From Rudaeicoccus suwonensis (lineage in GTDB: Bacteria; Actinomycetota; Actinomycetes; Actinomycetales; Dermatophilaceae): 64,000 nt of DNA. The translations under genes and the position numbers were made by a program. The notes below the pieces were generated by a model. It was not told the DNA's origin. It worked only from the letters and a program-made list of their open reading frames with translations, and made no database searches. Numbering within the stretch: the first letter of the stretch is position 1; each line of letters opens with the position of its first letter. The DNA is taken from positions 1,178,001 through 1,242,000 of the forward strand of contig NZ_VIVQ01000001.1 of assembly GCF_007829035.1 (NCBI RefSeq). The letters are read 5' to 3'. This document shows, piece after piece, positions 19,973-30,300 of the stretch.

Positions 19973-21700
19973 TCAGCTGGTCGGCACGCTGCTGGCGCCG
20001 GTGACCTTCTCAGCGGTCCAGGTGCTGGAGGGGAGTTGGTGTCCCAGCCACAGCTGGTGGCTGCCGGCACCGACATACGTGATGTCGGTCTGGCCTGTCG
20101 CGCCGATGGTGGAGGCGAGATTGTTGCCGAAGCCGCCCGTGAGTTTTCCGAGGGCCCATGCGCCCGATCCGGAGGTGTTCGACGCGTGCCACAACTGGGT
20201 GCCGCCGGCGCCGATATACGACACGTCGAAGGATCCGGCTGCGGAGGCGGTTGTTCCAAGGTCGGAGCCGAATGCCCCGGTGACTTTCTCGCCGGCCCAC
20301 GCCTTGCCAGGCAGATCGTAGGCGTACCAGATCTGGGTGCTGCCGGCGCCGACATATGCGATGTCGGTCTCGCCCGATGACCTGTCCAGAAGCACGGGGT
20401 CCGAGCCAAAAGCGTTGGGGATCTTGCCGATTGCCCACGTCCCCGCGGTGTTCGAAACATGCCACAACTGGGTGCCGCCGGCACCGACATACGCCAGGTC
20501 GAATCGGCCCGAAGGGGTGACGCCCGCGGTGAGGCCGGATCCAGCCGCACCGGTCACCTTCTGCCCGGTCCACGACTTGCCGGGCAGGTGCGACGAATAC
20601 CAGATCTGCGTGCTGCCGGCACCGACATACGCGACGTCGAGTTCACCGTTCGAGCGCACGACGGACACCGGGTCCGATCCGAAAGCGCCCGTCACCTTCT
20701 CGATGCCCCAGCTGGTGCTGCCGGGCGCGTTCCACACATGCCACAACTGGGTGCTGCCGGCTCCGACGTACACGACGTCGATCTGGCCGGAGGGTGCAAT
20801 CGTGAGGCTCGGGTACGAGCCGACCGCACCGGGAATGACGTGCGAGGACCACGTGGTCGATCCCGCGGCACTCACGTATTCGACGAGTTGACCGGAGGCC
20901 TCCGGAGCCACGACCACGGTCTGTCCATTGCTGCGTATGGCGACCGCCTGCCTGCTCGAGACCCGCCCCGCGACCGGCGACGAAGGAGCTGACCACAACG
21001 CATTCACCACGAGTGCGGCGGCGGCCGCCTCTGGGTCGTAGGCGCCCGGATCACCGGAGCGCTGCACACCCTGGCAGATCGAGCCGATGTCCGTGCTCGA
21101 CAGATTCCAGGTGGTAGGGAAGTCCGCCTGCATCCGATCAAGGAACATGTCGGAGGCGTCTGCCGGGTTCTCCTCCTGGGCAGGTGTGCCCCAACCCTCA
21201 CTGGCACGTTGCTGATACAGCCCCAGACTGTCGAGATTGTCCGAGGCCGTGTAGTCGTGCAACGTCGACTCGGTCATCGCAGTGGTCACTGCAATGACAG
21301 CCGCTCGTTGATCGAGCTTCAGCGCCTGCGTCGCCGCCACGATCGCCCGGGCACACGAGACCTGGTAGCCCGTGATGCCGGACAGTCGCGGGGTGTTGAT
21401 CTGCGGAGCGAGTCGGGTGGCGATGGCGTTGTCGGACGCACTCGGACCAGAAGCTTCGCAGTTGGCGAACGGCAGAGCGGCGCTGCCGGCGATGCTGCGG
21501 GGGCCGACTTGTGGCCCGGTGCTCCCGGCACGTGAGGGTGTGAAGGGAGCGCCGGATGCCAGCCGCACCTGAGCGGCCGGGGCGGGTTGACTGGCGTGGG
21601 CGGCACCGGCAGTGGCGATCATGCTGAGCGCAACTGCCGCGCCGGCGGTGCCGCGCAGTGCGATCTGGAGGGTGGTGTGAGAACGGGACGTGGATGTCAT
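19973..21700 (-). CDS. Secreted wall-lytic-like domain fused to a seven-blade propeller
   Basis: A 575-residue secreted protein. A signal peptide ends after AHA at about residue 36. Residues about 75-235 (AAVIAVTTAMTESTLHDY, SLGLYQQR) resemble the lysozyme-like domains found in many actinobacterial wall proteins, with the E in TES as the likely acid. Residues about 245-575 hold seven repeats of about 47 residues. Six contain D-x-x-Y-V/I-GAG-x-x-Q-I/L-W; the first is degenerate. This suggests a lectin-like beta-propeller, as in PLL/AAL-type sugar-binding proteins. The neighbouring gene has the same propeller on a different catalytic domain. Whether it binds sugar or cell wall is inference. Confidence 0.75.
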   Translation of the reverse strand: MTSTSRSHTTLQIALRGTAGAAVALSMIATAGAAHASQPAPAAQVRLASGAPFTPSRAGSTGPQVGPRSIAGSAALPFANCEASGPSASDNAIATRLAPQINTPRLSGITGYQVSCARAIVAATQALKLDQRAAVIAVTTAMTESTLHDYTASDNLDSLGLYQQRASEGWGTPAQEENPADASDMFLDRMQADFPTTWNLSSTDIGSICQGVQRSGDPGAYDPEAAAAALVVNALWSAPSSPVAGRVSSRQAVAIRSNGQTVVVAPEASGQLVEYVSAAGSTTWSSHVIPGAVGSYPSLTIAPSGQIDVVYVGAGSTQLWHVWNAPGSTSWGIEKVTGAFGSDPVSVVRSNGELDVAYVGAGSTQIWYSSHLPGKSWTGQKVTGAAGSGLTAGVTPSGRFDLAYVGAGGTQLWHVSNTAGTWAIGKIPNAFGSDPVLLDRSSGETDIAYVGAGSTQIWYAYDLPGKAWAGEKVTGAFGSDLGTTASAAGSFDVSYIGAGGTQLWHASNTSGSGAWALGKLTGGFGNNLASTIGATGQTDITYVGAGSHQLWLGHQLPSSTWTAEKVTGASSVPTS

Positions 21701-21808
21701 GACTGGGCCTTGCCTCTCGGGCGGTTTAGCTGTGTTTAGTGGATGAGGGAACGTGTGTCGATCCCTGAAGTTCGACGGCCGGCCGGTGGGGCGCGGCCGT
21801 CGACAGTC

Positions 21809-23428
21809 TCAGCTGGCGCTGGCCGTGGTGCCGGTGCCGATCTTGCCGACGACAGTGCCGCCGGACGGTTGCGTCGCGAGCCACAGCTGGTCGGATCCCG
21901 CACCGACGTATGCCGTTTCGGTCGTTCCGGATCCCTGCATGGTGGTCGCTGCCTCAGATCCGAAAGCGCCGGTCAGCTTCGCGCCTGCCCAGCTGCTTCC
22001 ACCCACCGGGTGCACGGTGCGCCACAGCTGGGTGCTTCCGGATCCGACATACGTGATGTCGAAGGTGCCATTCGACGACAGGCCGGTGCCCAAGTCGCCA
22101 CCGAAGGCGCCGACTGCCTTCTGCAGCGCCCACGAGCCAGGTGTGCCGGTCGCGAACCAGATCTGGCTGCTGCCGGCTCCGACATACGCCACGTCGAGCT
22201 TGCCGTCGGGCTGCTGCAGCAGGACGGGGTCGGACCCGAAGGCGCCGGTCACCTTGCTCTCCGACCACGAGGTGTCCGAGCCGTTCGCGGCGCTGGTCTG
22301 CCAGATCTGAGTGCTGCCGGCGCCGACATACGCCAGATCGAGAGTCTTGCTGTCGCTGCTGAGACCGGCGGTGAGCTGGTTGCCGAACGCACCGGTGACC
22401 TTGTTGACCGACCAGTTCTTTCCGGACGGCTGCGACGCGATCCAGATCTGCGTGCCACCAGCACCGACATACGCGACATCGAGCTCACCGGACGATCTGG
22501 TGACTGCCACGGGGTCGGAGCCGAAGGCGCCGGTCACCTTGTCCAGAGCCCAACTCGCGCCGGTCGAAGCCTGATGCGCCCGCCACAACTGGGTTCCGCC
22601 GGCGCCCTGATACACCAGATCGAGCGCGCCGGCCGACGACAGCGAGAGCGACGGCGATGATCCGAACGCTCCGCTGATCGGTCGCGCGCTCCAGGTCGTC
22701 GAACCCGCCGGTCGCACATATTCGACCAGTTGCCCGGTCTTGGGCAGCGGCGCGACGACGTCGACCTCGCCGTTGGCCCGAGTGACCATCGCGATCTTGC
22801 CGGTCACCCGGCCCGTCACGGGTGGCGCCACCGGAGGGACCAAGTTGTTGTCACGGTAGGCGATCCACGTCGAGCTGCCGTCCATCACACCCGGGTAGTA
22901 GGGGAACGGTATGACGTGCTCGACAGCGCCCTGCTGACCGTCGTTCTCATCGGCGAGGTACGCCGTGTGCTGCGCATTCGCCCACGACACGAACATGACC
23001 ACGTGCGAGCCATCGGTCGGATCCTTTGTGCTGTTGTAGTCGAGGATGTCGCCCATCTGCAGCTGGGAGTCGGTGATCTGGGTGGCCACTCCTCTCAGGC
23101 TCTGTGTCGTGTCTGAGGTGTTCAGTCCCCACGCCATCGAGACGAATCCGGAGCAGTCGGTGCGATAAGGCCCGACGTATGGCGCGGGCCCGTCGACATA
23201 CGTGGTCTGGCTGTAGGGAACATGCTCGTCGATCCACGCCAAGGCGCGCTGGTGGATCTGAGTGCCGGTCAGGGCGGGCTCCACGGTGGTCGGAGTGGTC
23301 GTGACGGTTGAGCGGCCGACTCTTGGCGCGGCGTGAGGCGCGGCGGTGCCGGTGGCGGCGAATGCTGCCGGGGCGACCGCGAAACTGCCGGCGACGAGCA
23401 TGGTGATGGTGGTCTTCTTGAGGTTCAT
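21809..23428 (-). CDS. Secreted NlpC/P60-like amidase fused to the same seven-blade propeller
   Basis: A 539-residue secreted protein with a signal peptide ending AFA at residue 24. The N-terminal domain is of the NlpC/P60 or amidase type: catalytic C92 in TDCSGFVSMAW and H142 in GSHVVMFVSW. The C-terminal part (about 230-539) has seven repeats, six with the GAG-x-x-Q-I/L-W core seen in the next gene; the first repeat in both proteins ends QLVEYV followed by AGSTTWS. It is upstream of and co-directional with that gene (108 bp gap), so they may form an operon. A role in wall remodelling or defence is inference. Confidence 0.78.
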   Translation of the reverse strand: MNLKKTTITMLVAGSFAVAPAAFAATGTAAPHAAPRVGRSTVTTTPTTVEPALTGTQIHQRALAWIDEHVPYSQTTYVDGPAPYVGPYRTDCSGFVSMAWGLNTSDTTQSLRGVATQITDSQLQMGDILDYNSTKDPTDGSHVVMFVSWANAQHTAYLADENDGQQGAVEHVIPFPYYPGVMDGSSTWIAYRDNNLVPPVAPPVTGRVTGKIAMVTRANGEVDVVAPLPKTGQLVEYVRPAGSTTWSARPISGAFGSSPSLSLSSAGALDLVYQGAGGTQLWRAHQASTGASWALDKVTGAFGSDPVAVTRSSGELDVAYVGAGGTQIWIASQPSGKNWSVNKVTGAFGNQLTAGLSSDSKTLDLAYVGAGSTQIWQTSAANGSDTSWSESKVTGAFGSDPVLLQQPDGKLDVAYVGAGSSQIWFATGTPGSWALQKAVGAFGGDLGTGLSSNGTFDITYVGSGSTQLWRTVHPVGGSSWAGAKLTGAFGSEAATTMQGSGTTETAYVGAGSDQLWLATQPSGGTVVGKIGTGTTASAS

Positions 23429-23644
23429 GACGAGCTTCTTTCAGCTTCAGGAGATGACATGGATGTCGTCGAGGGCCTCCATTCGCGGCCGCCGTCGATG
23501 TGGATGAGCGTTGCGACCGGCCATGTCGTCGCCGTGACGGCTGTGTGACGTCACGCTCGCGTCACGCCGCTCTCGTAGCGTCTGTCGCGTTGGACCAGAA
23601 ACGCCGTCGATCACCGGGGGCGGATGCGATGCAAGGAGCACATG

Positions 23645-24451
23645 ATGAGACTCGCCACCACGGTCGTCGCGACGACCTGCATGGCTGCCGCGGCTGCGGT
23701 CGCCACCCCGGCGATCGCCTTCGCCGCCACCGGGCCGGCGCGGGCGGTCACCGCCGGCGCCGTCGCGCCCGGGGCGCCCGGTCACCTGACGTTGACCATC
23801 GCCCCCAACGAACAGGCCATCGCCACCTGGACGGGCGCGTCCGGAAATCCCAGCTACTACGTCATCCAGCTGTACTGCAAGGGCAACTCGAAGGTGAAGG
23901 CGAGCACGACTGCTCCGGCGTCCGCCCGGACCGCCACACTGACGCTCGGCAAGGTCTCGGGCAAGTCGGCGGCGCAGCCAATTCCGGTCAATGCCACAAC
24001 CACCTACAAGACCGGCTGCGTCGACTATGTCGCGTACGCCTACGCTGAGACGCCTGAGAACGTCGCGTCCAAGGTGTCGGCGCCGAGTAACCTGCTTACT
24101 GCTCCCGCTCCGCCGACCGACGCCGTTTTCACCTTCAACGGCAAGGTCGTCGCCGTCAGCTGGAAGTCCTCAACCGCGGCTACGGCATACACGCCGGAGT
24201 ACTGGCACAAGAACGACTCCACGAAAACGAAGACGCCGGTCGGCGGAGTGTGGGTCGAGGCGCCGACGACCACTGCCGTCGTGACCGACACCAAGACGAC
24301 CTGCGGCTGGGTGTATGCGACCAACTGGATCGGCACCTCCGCGCCGAGTCAGCTCACCTGGACAGATGGTGTGCAACCCGCCAGTTCCTTCGCGACTCGC
24401 AGCGTCGGGGTCGATGCTCAGACCGGATCCTGCTGCCAGGGTTACCCGTGA
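23645..24451 (+). CDS. Secreted protein with fibronectin-III-like segment
   Basis: A 268-residue exported protein that I do not recognise as a named family. A signal peptide ends near IAFAA. Pairs of beta-rich segments (LTLTIAPNEQAIATWTGASG, VFTFNGKVVAVSWKSSTAAT) look like fibronectin type III or similar domains. Cysteines in YCKG, KTGCVDY, TTCGW and TGSCC could form disulfides. Two ATGs at 23642 and 23645 are possible; the second is better spaced from AAGGAG at 23633. It is divergent from the propeller genes and ends 3 bp from the SARP gene. Confidence 0.65.
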   Translation: MRLATTVVATTCMAAAAAVATPAIAFAATGPARAVTAGAVAPGAPGHLTLTIAPNEQAIATWTGASGNPSYYVIQLYCKGNSKVKASTTAPASARTATLTLGKVSGKSAAQPIPVNATTTYKTGCVDYVAYAYAETPENVASKVSAPSNLLTAPAPPTDAVFTFNGKVVAVSWKSSTAATAYTPEYWHKNDSTKTKTPVGGVWVEAPTTTAVVTDTKTTCGWVYATNWIGTSAPSQLTWTDGVQPASSFATRSVGVDAQTGSCCQGYP

Positions 24452-24454
24452 TCC

Positions 24455-27241
24455 TCAGCCTCTTGGATGCGGAAGCGCACCGGCGGCCTCACATTCTGCA
24501 ATGAGGTCGTCGGCGCGCCCGACGAAGTAGCTCTCGTTGCCAAGTGCCTCGAAGAGCGCGCGTGCCGACTGCGCGCTGTCGTGCGCTTCACTCAGTTGGC
24601 CAAGGCCGAACAGAGCCTGCGCCATACGAAGTGTCGCCACGGCAGTTCCGTGCACCGGGGCCGGGCGGATCTCGACCGATTGTCGGCTCAAGCGCAGCGC
24701 TTGGTCGAAGTCTGATCGGTGCAGGTGCACCAGCGCCAGACAACTGAGGGCATCCGCGTGACCGAAGTCGAAGCGCTCGCGTTCGCAAATCTGTGCGGCT
24801 TCGAGGGCGGATTTCTCGGCAGGACCGTCCAGACCGTTCTGTATGGCGGCTTCGGTCAGGCCGAGCAACGCGCTCGCCAGGCCGAGTGGGTTGTCGCACT
24901 GGCGCCACAGCCCGACCGCATTCTCGAATCCCGTACAGGCAGAATCGAATTGGTCGGTCGAGAACTCCAGATATGCCAAGTTCATCCGCACAGCCGCCTG
25001 GCCGGCAACATCGCCCAGAGCGGTCCTCAGATCGAGGGCATTCCGGAAGTGGTCTGCAGCCTCGTCGAGTTCGCCGAGATCCTGCAGCGAGGTTGCCAGG
25101 TTGTTGTGTATGCGCGCCTGCGCCGAGAGGTCCTCACAACGCTCGGCCGACGTCAGCCCGAGCCGCAGCATCGACGCCCAGTCCTCCAGCAGTCGGCGAT
25201 AGCTGAAGTATCCCCAGAGCGCGACCGGGAAGGTCCAGCTCACGTCGTCGAGCCGATGGTCGATCGCCTGCTGCATGGCGATGCAGACACTGGGGTAGTG
25301 CCGGTCCATCCAGGCCACAGCGTCCTCGACACTCGTGAACATCGGCAGCTCGGCTCCGGTGGCTCCGGCGATCTCAACGCCCTCGGCGACTCTTCGGTCG
25401 ATGGCACGCCCAGCACGCAACGCCGCAACGGCATACCACCGCACCAGCCGCTCCACCGCCTCGACACCGAAGTGGCGTTCGTCCGCGGAGGCCGGCAGGT
25501 CGAGGGCGTACGCCCGCAACAGATCGTGATAAACCACCGCCTGGTCCGGGGCGATGTCGATCATGCGGGCCTCGGCGAGCTCGTCGACGATCGCCTCGAC
25601 GCGCGGCACCGGACAGTCGAGCATGGCGGCAGCGGCCATCGGATCCAGTTCCTGGATGTTCGCCAGAGCGAGGGTGCGGAAGGCGAGCCGCCGATCCAGC
25701 TCTCCGTCGCGCGGCTGACCGAGCGACTCATATCCGGCCGCGAAGACATTCCGAATCCGCAGATCCCCGACCTGCAACACGTCCAGGCGCCGGGCCGGAT
25801 CGGCGATCCGGTCGGCAATCCGCTGCACGGTGGCTTTCGAGCCGACCGCGAGCCGGCTGGCCACGATCCGGATCGCGATCGGCATACCGCCACAGGCAGG
25901 GACGATCACCTCGCGCACCTGCGCGGAGTCGGCGATCGTGTCGTCACCGATGACCCTGCTGAACATCCGCACGCAGTCTTCACTCGACAAAGGATCGAGG
26001 GTGAGGCGACGGGCCCCGGCGACTTCGGCGAGAGTCCGGCGGGTGGTCATGATGCAGGCGGACCCTGGGCCGGCGGGGATCAGCCGGTCGATCTGCGACG
26101 CGCTCTCGACGTTGTCCAGCAGCACGAGGACTCGCTTCTGCCGCACCATTGCGCGGAACATCGCGGTCTTGGCGGCGATCGTGTCGGGCACGACGGCCGA
26201 AGCATCGAGTGCTCGCAGGAAGCCGGTCACGATGTGCTCCACGCTGCCGAGCGATTCCTCACGCAGGTCTGCATACAACGCGCCGTCGGGGTAGGAGTCG
26301 AGCACGTCATACGCGAGGCGAACAGCCAGCGCGGTCTTGCCCAAACCGGCCGCACCCGTGACGATCAGGGTCTGTCCACCTGCCAGCGCAGACCGACCTG
26401 ACTCGAGCTCGGTCTCACGCCCGACGAAGTCGGCGACGTCTGCAGGCAGCTGCACCGGTCCGCTTGCCCCGGTCGTGGCGTGCGGGGCGACCGTGCCGTT
26501 GAGCACCTGTTGGTGCAGCGACGCCAGTTGCTGGCCCGGCTCGATTCCAAGCTCATCTATCAGGCGCTCACGCTGGGCGCGATAGACCTCAAGTGCCTCG
26601 TCGCGGCGACCACTCTCGGCGAGTGCCTGCATCAGCCGAGCGGACACCGACTCGCGCAGCGGGTGCGCCGCGCTGAGCGTGCGATGGTCGCGGATCAACT
26701 CCTCGTAGCGGCCCAGCTGCAGCTGAGCGGCGGCGTGCACGTCGTGCGCCTGCCACCGCAGTTCTTCCACGACCGGCACGACATCCAGGTGCAACAGCTC
26801 CGACGGCACGTCGGCGAGCATCGGTCCGCGCCACAGCGCCAGTGCCCGCTGCGAGGTCTCCAGAGCGACCGACCATTCGTGCCGACCGCTCGCCGAATGT
26901 GCTTGCTCGATAAGCGTTTTCACCTGGTCGATGTCGATCTGAGCAGGGTCGGCGTCCAGGACGTAGCCGGGGGCCTGGGTGCGCAGCCGGGAGGCGAGCG
27001 GTCCCAGCACCTTCCGCAATCGCATGACATAAGCGCGCAGCGTGTCGCCGGCGCCATCGGGCGCCTGCTCGCCCCAGACGGCGTCGATGAGGCGCGCCGA
27101 CGAGACCGGGCGCCCCGGCTCGAGCAGCAGCGCAGCCAGGATCACGCGCTGCTTCGCCGCCGAGACCGGCAACTGGACGCCGTCGACGCTCACCGACAGT
27201 GGCCCTAACAGGCCGAAGGTGATGTCTGGCGAACGATCCAA
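24455..27241 (-). CDS. SARP/AfsR-family regulator with NB-ARC and TPR domains
   Basis: A 928-residue regulator. The winged-helix DNA-binding domain (FGLLGPLSVSVDG, then AVWGEQAPDGAGDTLRAYVM) is followed by the bacterial transcriptional activation domain to about residue 250. An NB-ARC ATPase follows, with the P-loop TGAAGLGKTALAV, and the C-terminal third is TPR repeats. AfsR-like proteins sense nucleotides and activate secondary metabolism or development genes. I take the TTG at 27241 because GGTGGAG precedes it and the DNA-binding domain starts there; a GTG at 27292 is possible but has no Shine-Dalgarno sequence. It is divergent from the selenocysteine formate dehydrogenase operon. Confidence 0.9.
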   Translation of the reverse strand: MDRSPDITFGLLGPLSVSVDGVQLPVSAAKQRVILAALLLEPGRPVSSARLIDAVWGEQAPDGAGDTLRAYVMRLRKVLGPLASRLRTQAPGYVLDADPAQIDIDQVKTLIEQAHSASGRHEWSVALETSQRALALWRGPMLADVPSELLHLDVVPVVEELRWQAHDVHAAAQLQLGRYEELIRDHRTLSAAHPLRESVSARLMQALAESGRRDEALEVYRAQRERLIDELGIEPGQQLASLHQQVLNGTVAPHATTGASGPVQLPADVADFVGRETELESGRSALAGGQTLIVTGAAGLGKTALAVRLAYDVLDSYPDGALYADLREESLGSVEHIVTGFLRALDASAVVPDTIAAKTAMFRAMVRQKRVLVLLDNVESASQIDRLIPAGPGSACIMTTRRTLAEVAGARRLTLDPLSSEDCVRMFSRVIGDDTIADSAQVREVIVPACGGMPIAIRIVASRLAVGSKATVQRIADRIADPARRLDVLQVGDLRIRNVFAAGYESLGQPRDGELDRRLAFRTLALANIQELDPMAAAAMLDCPVPRVEAIVDELAEARMIDIAPDQAVVYHDLLRAYALDLPASADERHFGVEAVERLVRWYAVAALRAGRAIDRRVAEGVEIAGATGAELPMFTSVEDAVAWMDRHYPSVCIAMQQAIDHRLDDVSWTFPVALWGYFSYRRLLEDWASMLRLGLTSAERCEDLSAQARIHNNLATSLQDLGELDEAADHFRNALDLRTALGDVAGQAAVRMNLAYLEFSTDQFDSACTGFENAVGLWRQCDNPLGLASALLGLTEAAIQNGLDGPAEKSALEAAQICERERFDFGHADALSCLALVHLHRSDFDQALRLSRQSVEIRPAPVHGTAVATLRMAQALFGLGQLSEAHDSAQSARALFEALGNESYFVGRADDLIAECEAAGALPHPRG

Positions 27242-27384
27242 GAGTCTCCACCCGCTCAGAACCCGTGCCGGCCGACACGGATTCGCCTCCACAACGCAGG
27301 CGGAAGGCTACTCCAGCAACCAGCGCGAATCCTGCGTCTGTGCCACCCCCTCGGGGTGGGCCGACCGAGATGTATGACGGAGTA

Positions 27385-30300
27385 ATGTCGGCTCTTGTGA
27401 AGCGTCTGACCCCTCTGGAATGGCCGGTGTTCCGGCAACTCCGGTCAGGCGACTACCTCGGACGGGGTCCGGCGGTCGCCTCGCCGACCACGCGCGAGAC
27501 CACCAGTCGCAATGCCACGGCCGATCGGGTCGTGCGCAGCGTCTGTCCGTATTGCGCCGTCGGCTGTGGTCAGAAGGTCTACGTCAAGGACGAAAAGGTC
27601 GTTCAGATCGAGGGTGACCCGGACTCGCCGATCAGCAGGGGGCGGTTGTGCCCCAAGGGCTCGGCCAGCGAGCAGTTGGTCAACGCGCCGAACCGGCAGA
27701 TCAACGTGCTCTACCGGGCGCCGAAATCGACACAGTGGCAACGCCTTGACCGCGACAAGGCGATCGACATGATTGCCTCCCGCTTCGTCGCCTCCCGCCG
27801 CAACGGGTGGCAGGAGCGCGACGAGAAGGGCCGCCTGCTGCGTCGCACGATGGGCATCGCCAGCCTCGGCGGAGCCACGCTGGACAACGAAGAGAACTAC
27901 CTGATCAAGAAGCTGTTCACCGCGGCGGGCGCCATACAGATCGAGAACCAAGCGCGTATTTGACACTCCGCCACGGTTCCCAGTCTGGGAGCCTCCTTCG
28001 GGCGCGGCGGCGCCACCCAAACGCTGCAGGACATGGCCAACGCCGATTGCATCGTGCTGCAGGGCGGCAACATGGCAGAGGCGCACCCGGTGGGATTCCA
28101 GTGGGTCGCTGAGGCAAAAGCCCGTGGCGCCACCGTGATTCACGTCGATCCGCGTTTCACCCGCACCTCCGCCGTGGCGGACAAGCACATCGCCATACGT
28201 GCCGGGTCCGACGTCGTGCTGCTCGGTGCGCTCATCAATCACGTCATCAGCAACGAGTTGTGGTTCAAGGAGTACGTGCTGGCGTACACCAATGCCGCGA
28301 CGCTGGTGAGCGAGGACTTCCGCGACACCGAGGATCTCGACGGCCTGTTCTCCGGATTCGACCCGGAGACAGGCACATACGACACCAGTTCATGGTCGTA
28401 TGCCGACGCCCAGGGGGATCCGATCGGCAGCCCGGGGGACGAGCATGCCGAGTCCGAGGCGACCCATCGCGCGCCCGGTGATCATCACGGCAGCGGGGGC
28501 CCGTCCCTGGAGCACGCGGGCGTCGAGCGCGACGAGACGCTGCAGGACCCGCGCACCGTCTTCCAGATCCTCAAACGCCACTTCAGCCGGTACACCCCGC
28601 AGATGGTGAGTGACCTGTGCGGCATCGATGAACGCGACTTCGGCTTCCTGGCCGACGCGGTGACCAAGAACTCTGGTCGCGAACGCACCACCTGCTGGGG
28701 GTATGCGACCGGTTGGACCCAGCACAGCCTGGGTGCGCAGTTCATCCGCACCGCTGCGATCCTGCAGCTGCTGCTGGGCAACGTCGGTCGACCCGGCGGC
28801 GGGATCATGGCGCTGCGTGGACACGCCAGCATTCAGGGATCCACTGACATACCAACGCTTTTCAACCTTCTGCCGGGCTATCTGCCGATGCCGTCGGCCG
28901 CGCTGCACGACACGCTGCCGGACTATCTGGCCTCCATCGCGTCGAAGAAGCAGAAGGGTTTCTGGACCGAGGCCGACTCGTATTTCGTGAGTCTGATGAA
29001 GGCGTACTTCGGTGATGCGGCGCGAGAGGACAACTCCTGGGCGTTCGACTATCTGCCGCGGCTGAGCGGTCCACACGGCACCTACCAAACCGTGGTGGGC
29101 ATGCTGGAGGACCAGGTCGAGGGTTACTTCGTGCTCGGGCAGAATCCCGCCGTCGGTTCGGCGAATGCCCGTCAGCAGCGGGCCGGCCTGGCCCACCTGA
29201 AGTGGCTGGTCGTGCGTGACCTTCGCATGATCGAGACGGCGACCTTCTGGAAGGACAGCCCCGAAATCGCCTCTGGCGAAACACGATCCGAAGACATCGA
29301 CACCGAGGTCTTCTTCATGCCGGCGGCGACGCACGTGGAGAAGGCCGGCTCCTTCACCCAGACGCAGCGGCTGCTGCAGTGGCGGCACAAGGCGCTGAAT
29401 GCACCGGGGGAGTGCCAGAGCGAGCTCGACTTCTTCTACCACCTGGGCGTGCGCATCCGGCAACTGCTGGCTGACTCCACAGATGAGCGTGACCGCCCGC
29501 TGCTCGACCTCACCTGGGACTACGACCTCGACGACCGCGGCGACCCCGAGCCCGAGTCGGTGCTGGCCGAGATCAACGGCACGCAGTTGACGGGACCGGA
29601 TGCCGGTGAGGCGTTGTCGTCATACACGCAGTTGAAGGCGGACGGCAGCACGTCGAGTGGCTGCTGGATCTACACCGGGGTGTATGCCGGTGCTCACAAC
29701 CAGGCAGCCCGTCGCGTGCCGCACGGCGGCGACGGCGTGTCGCAGTCGCAGTGGGGCTGGGCGTGGCCGGCCGACCGTCGGATCCTCTACAACCGCGCGT
29801 CGGCCGACCCTGACGGCAAGCCCTGGAGCGAGCGCAAGAAGTACGTCTGGTGGGACGCCGACCAGGGCCGGTGGACCGGTGACGACGTGCCTGACTTCCC
29901 GGTCGACCGGGCACCACACGCACGCCCCGATCCCGACCTCGGCGGCCCTGCCGCACTCAGCGGCGACGACCCGTTCATCATGCAATCGGACGGAAAGGCA
30001 TGGCTTTTCGCGCCCAAGGGATTGGTCGACGGGCCGCTGCCGACGCACTACGAGCCACAGGAGTCACCAGTCGGCAACGCGTTGTACCGCCAGCAGCAGA
30101 GCCCGTCGCGGGTGGTCTTCCCGCGCACCGACAACCTCGACGCACCCAGCTTCGGTATGCCGGGGGCCGACGTCTACCCCTACGTGTTCACGACCTACCG
30201 GCTGACCGAGCACCACACCGCCGGCGGCATGAGCCGGTTCCTGCCGTATCTGTCGGAGTTGCAACCGGAGATGTTCTGCGAGGTGTCACCGGCGCTGGCC

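Noticed and set aside
27385-27963. Two separate formate dehydrogenase genes (27385-27963 and 28033-30690)
   Set aside because: The frame is continuous through the TGA, the residues on both sides fit the Sec site and selABCD are nearby.
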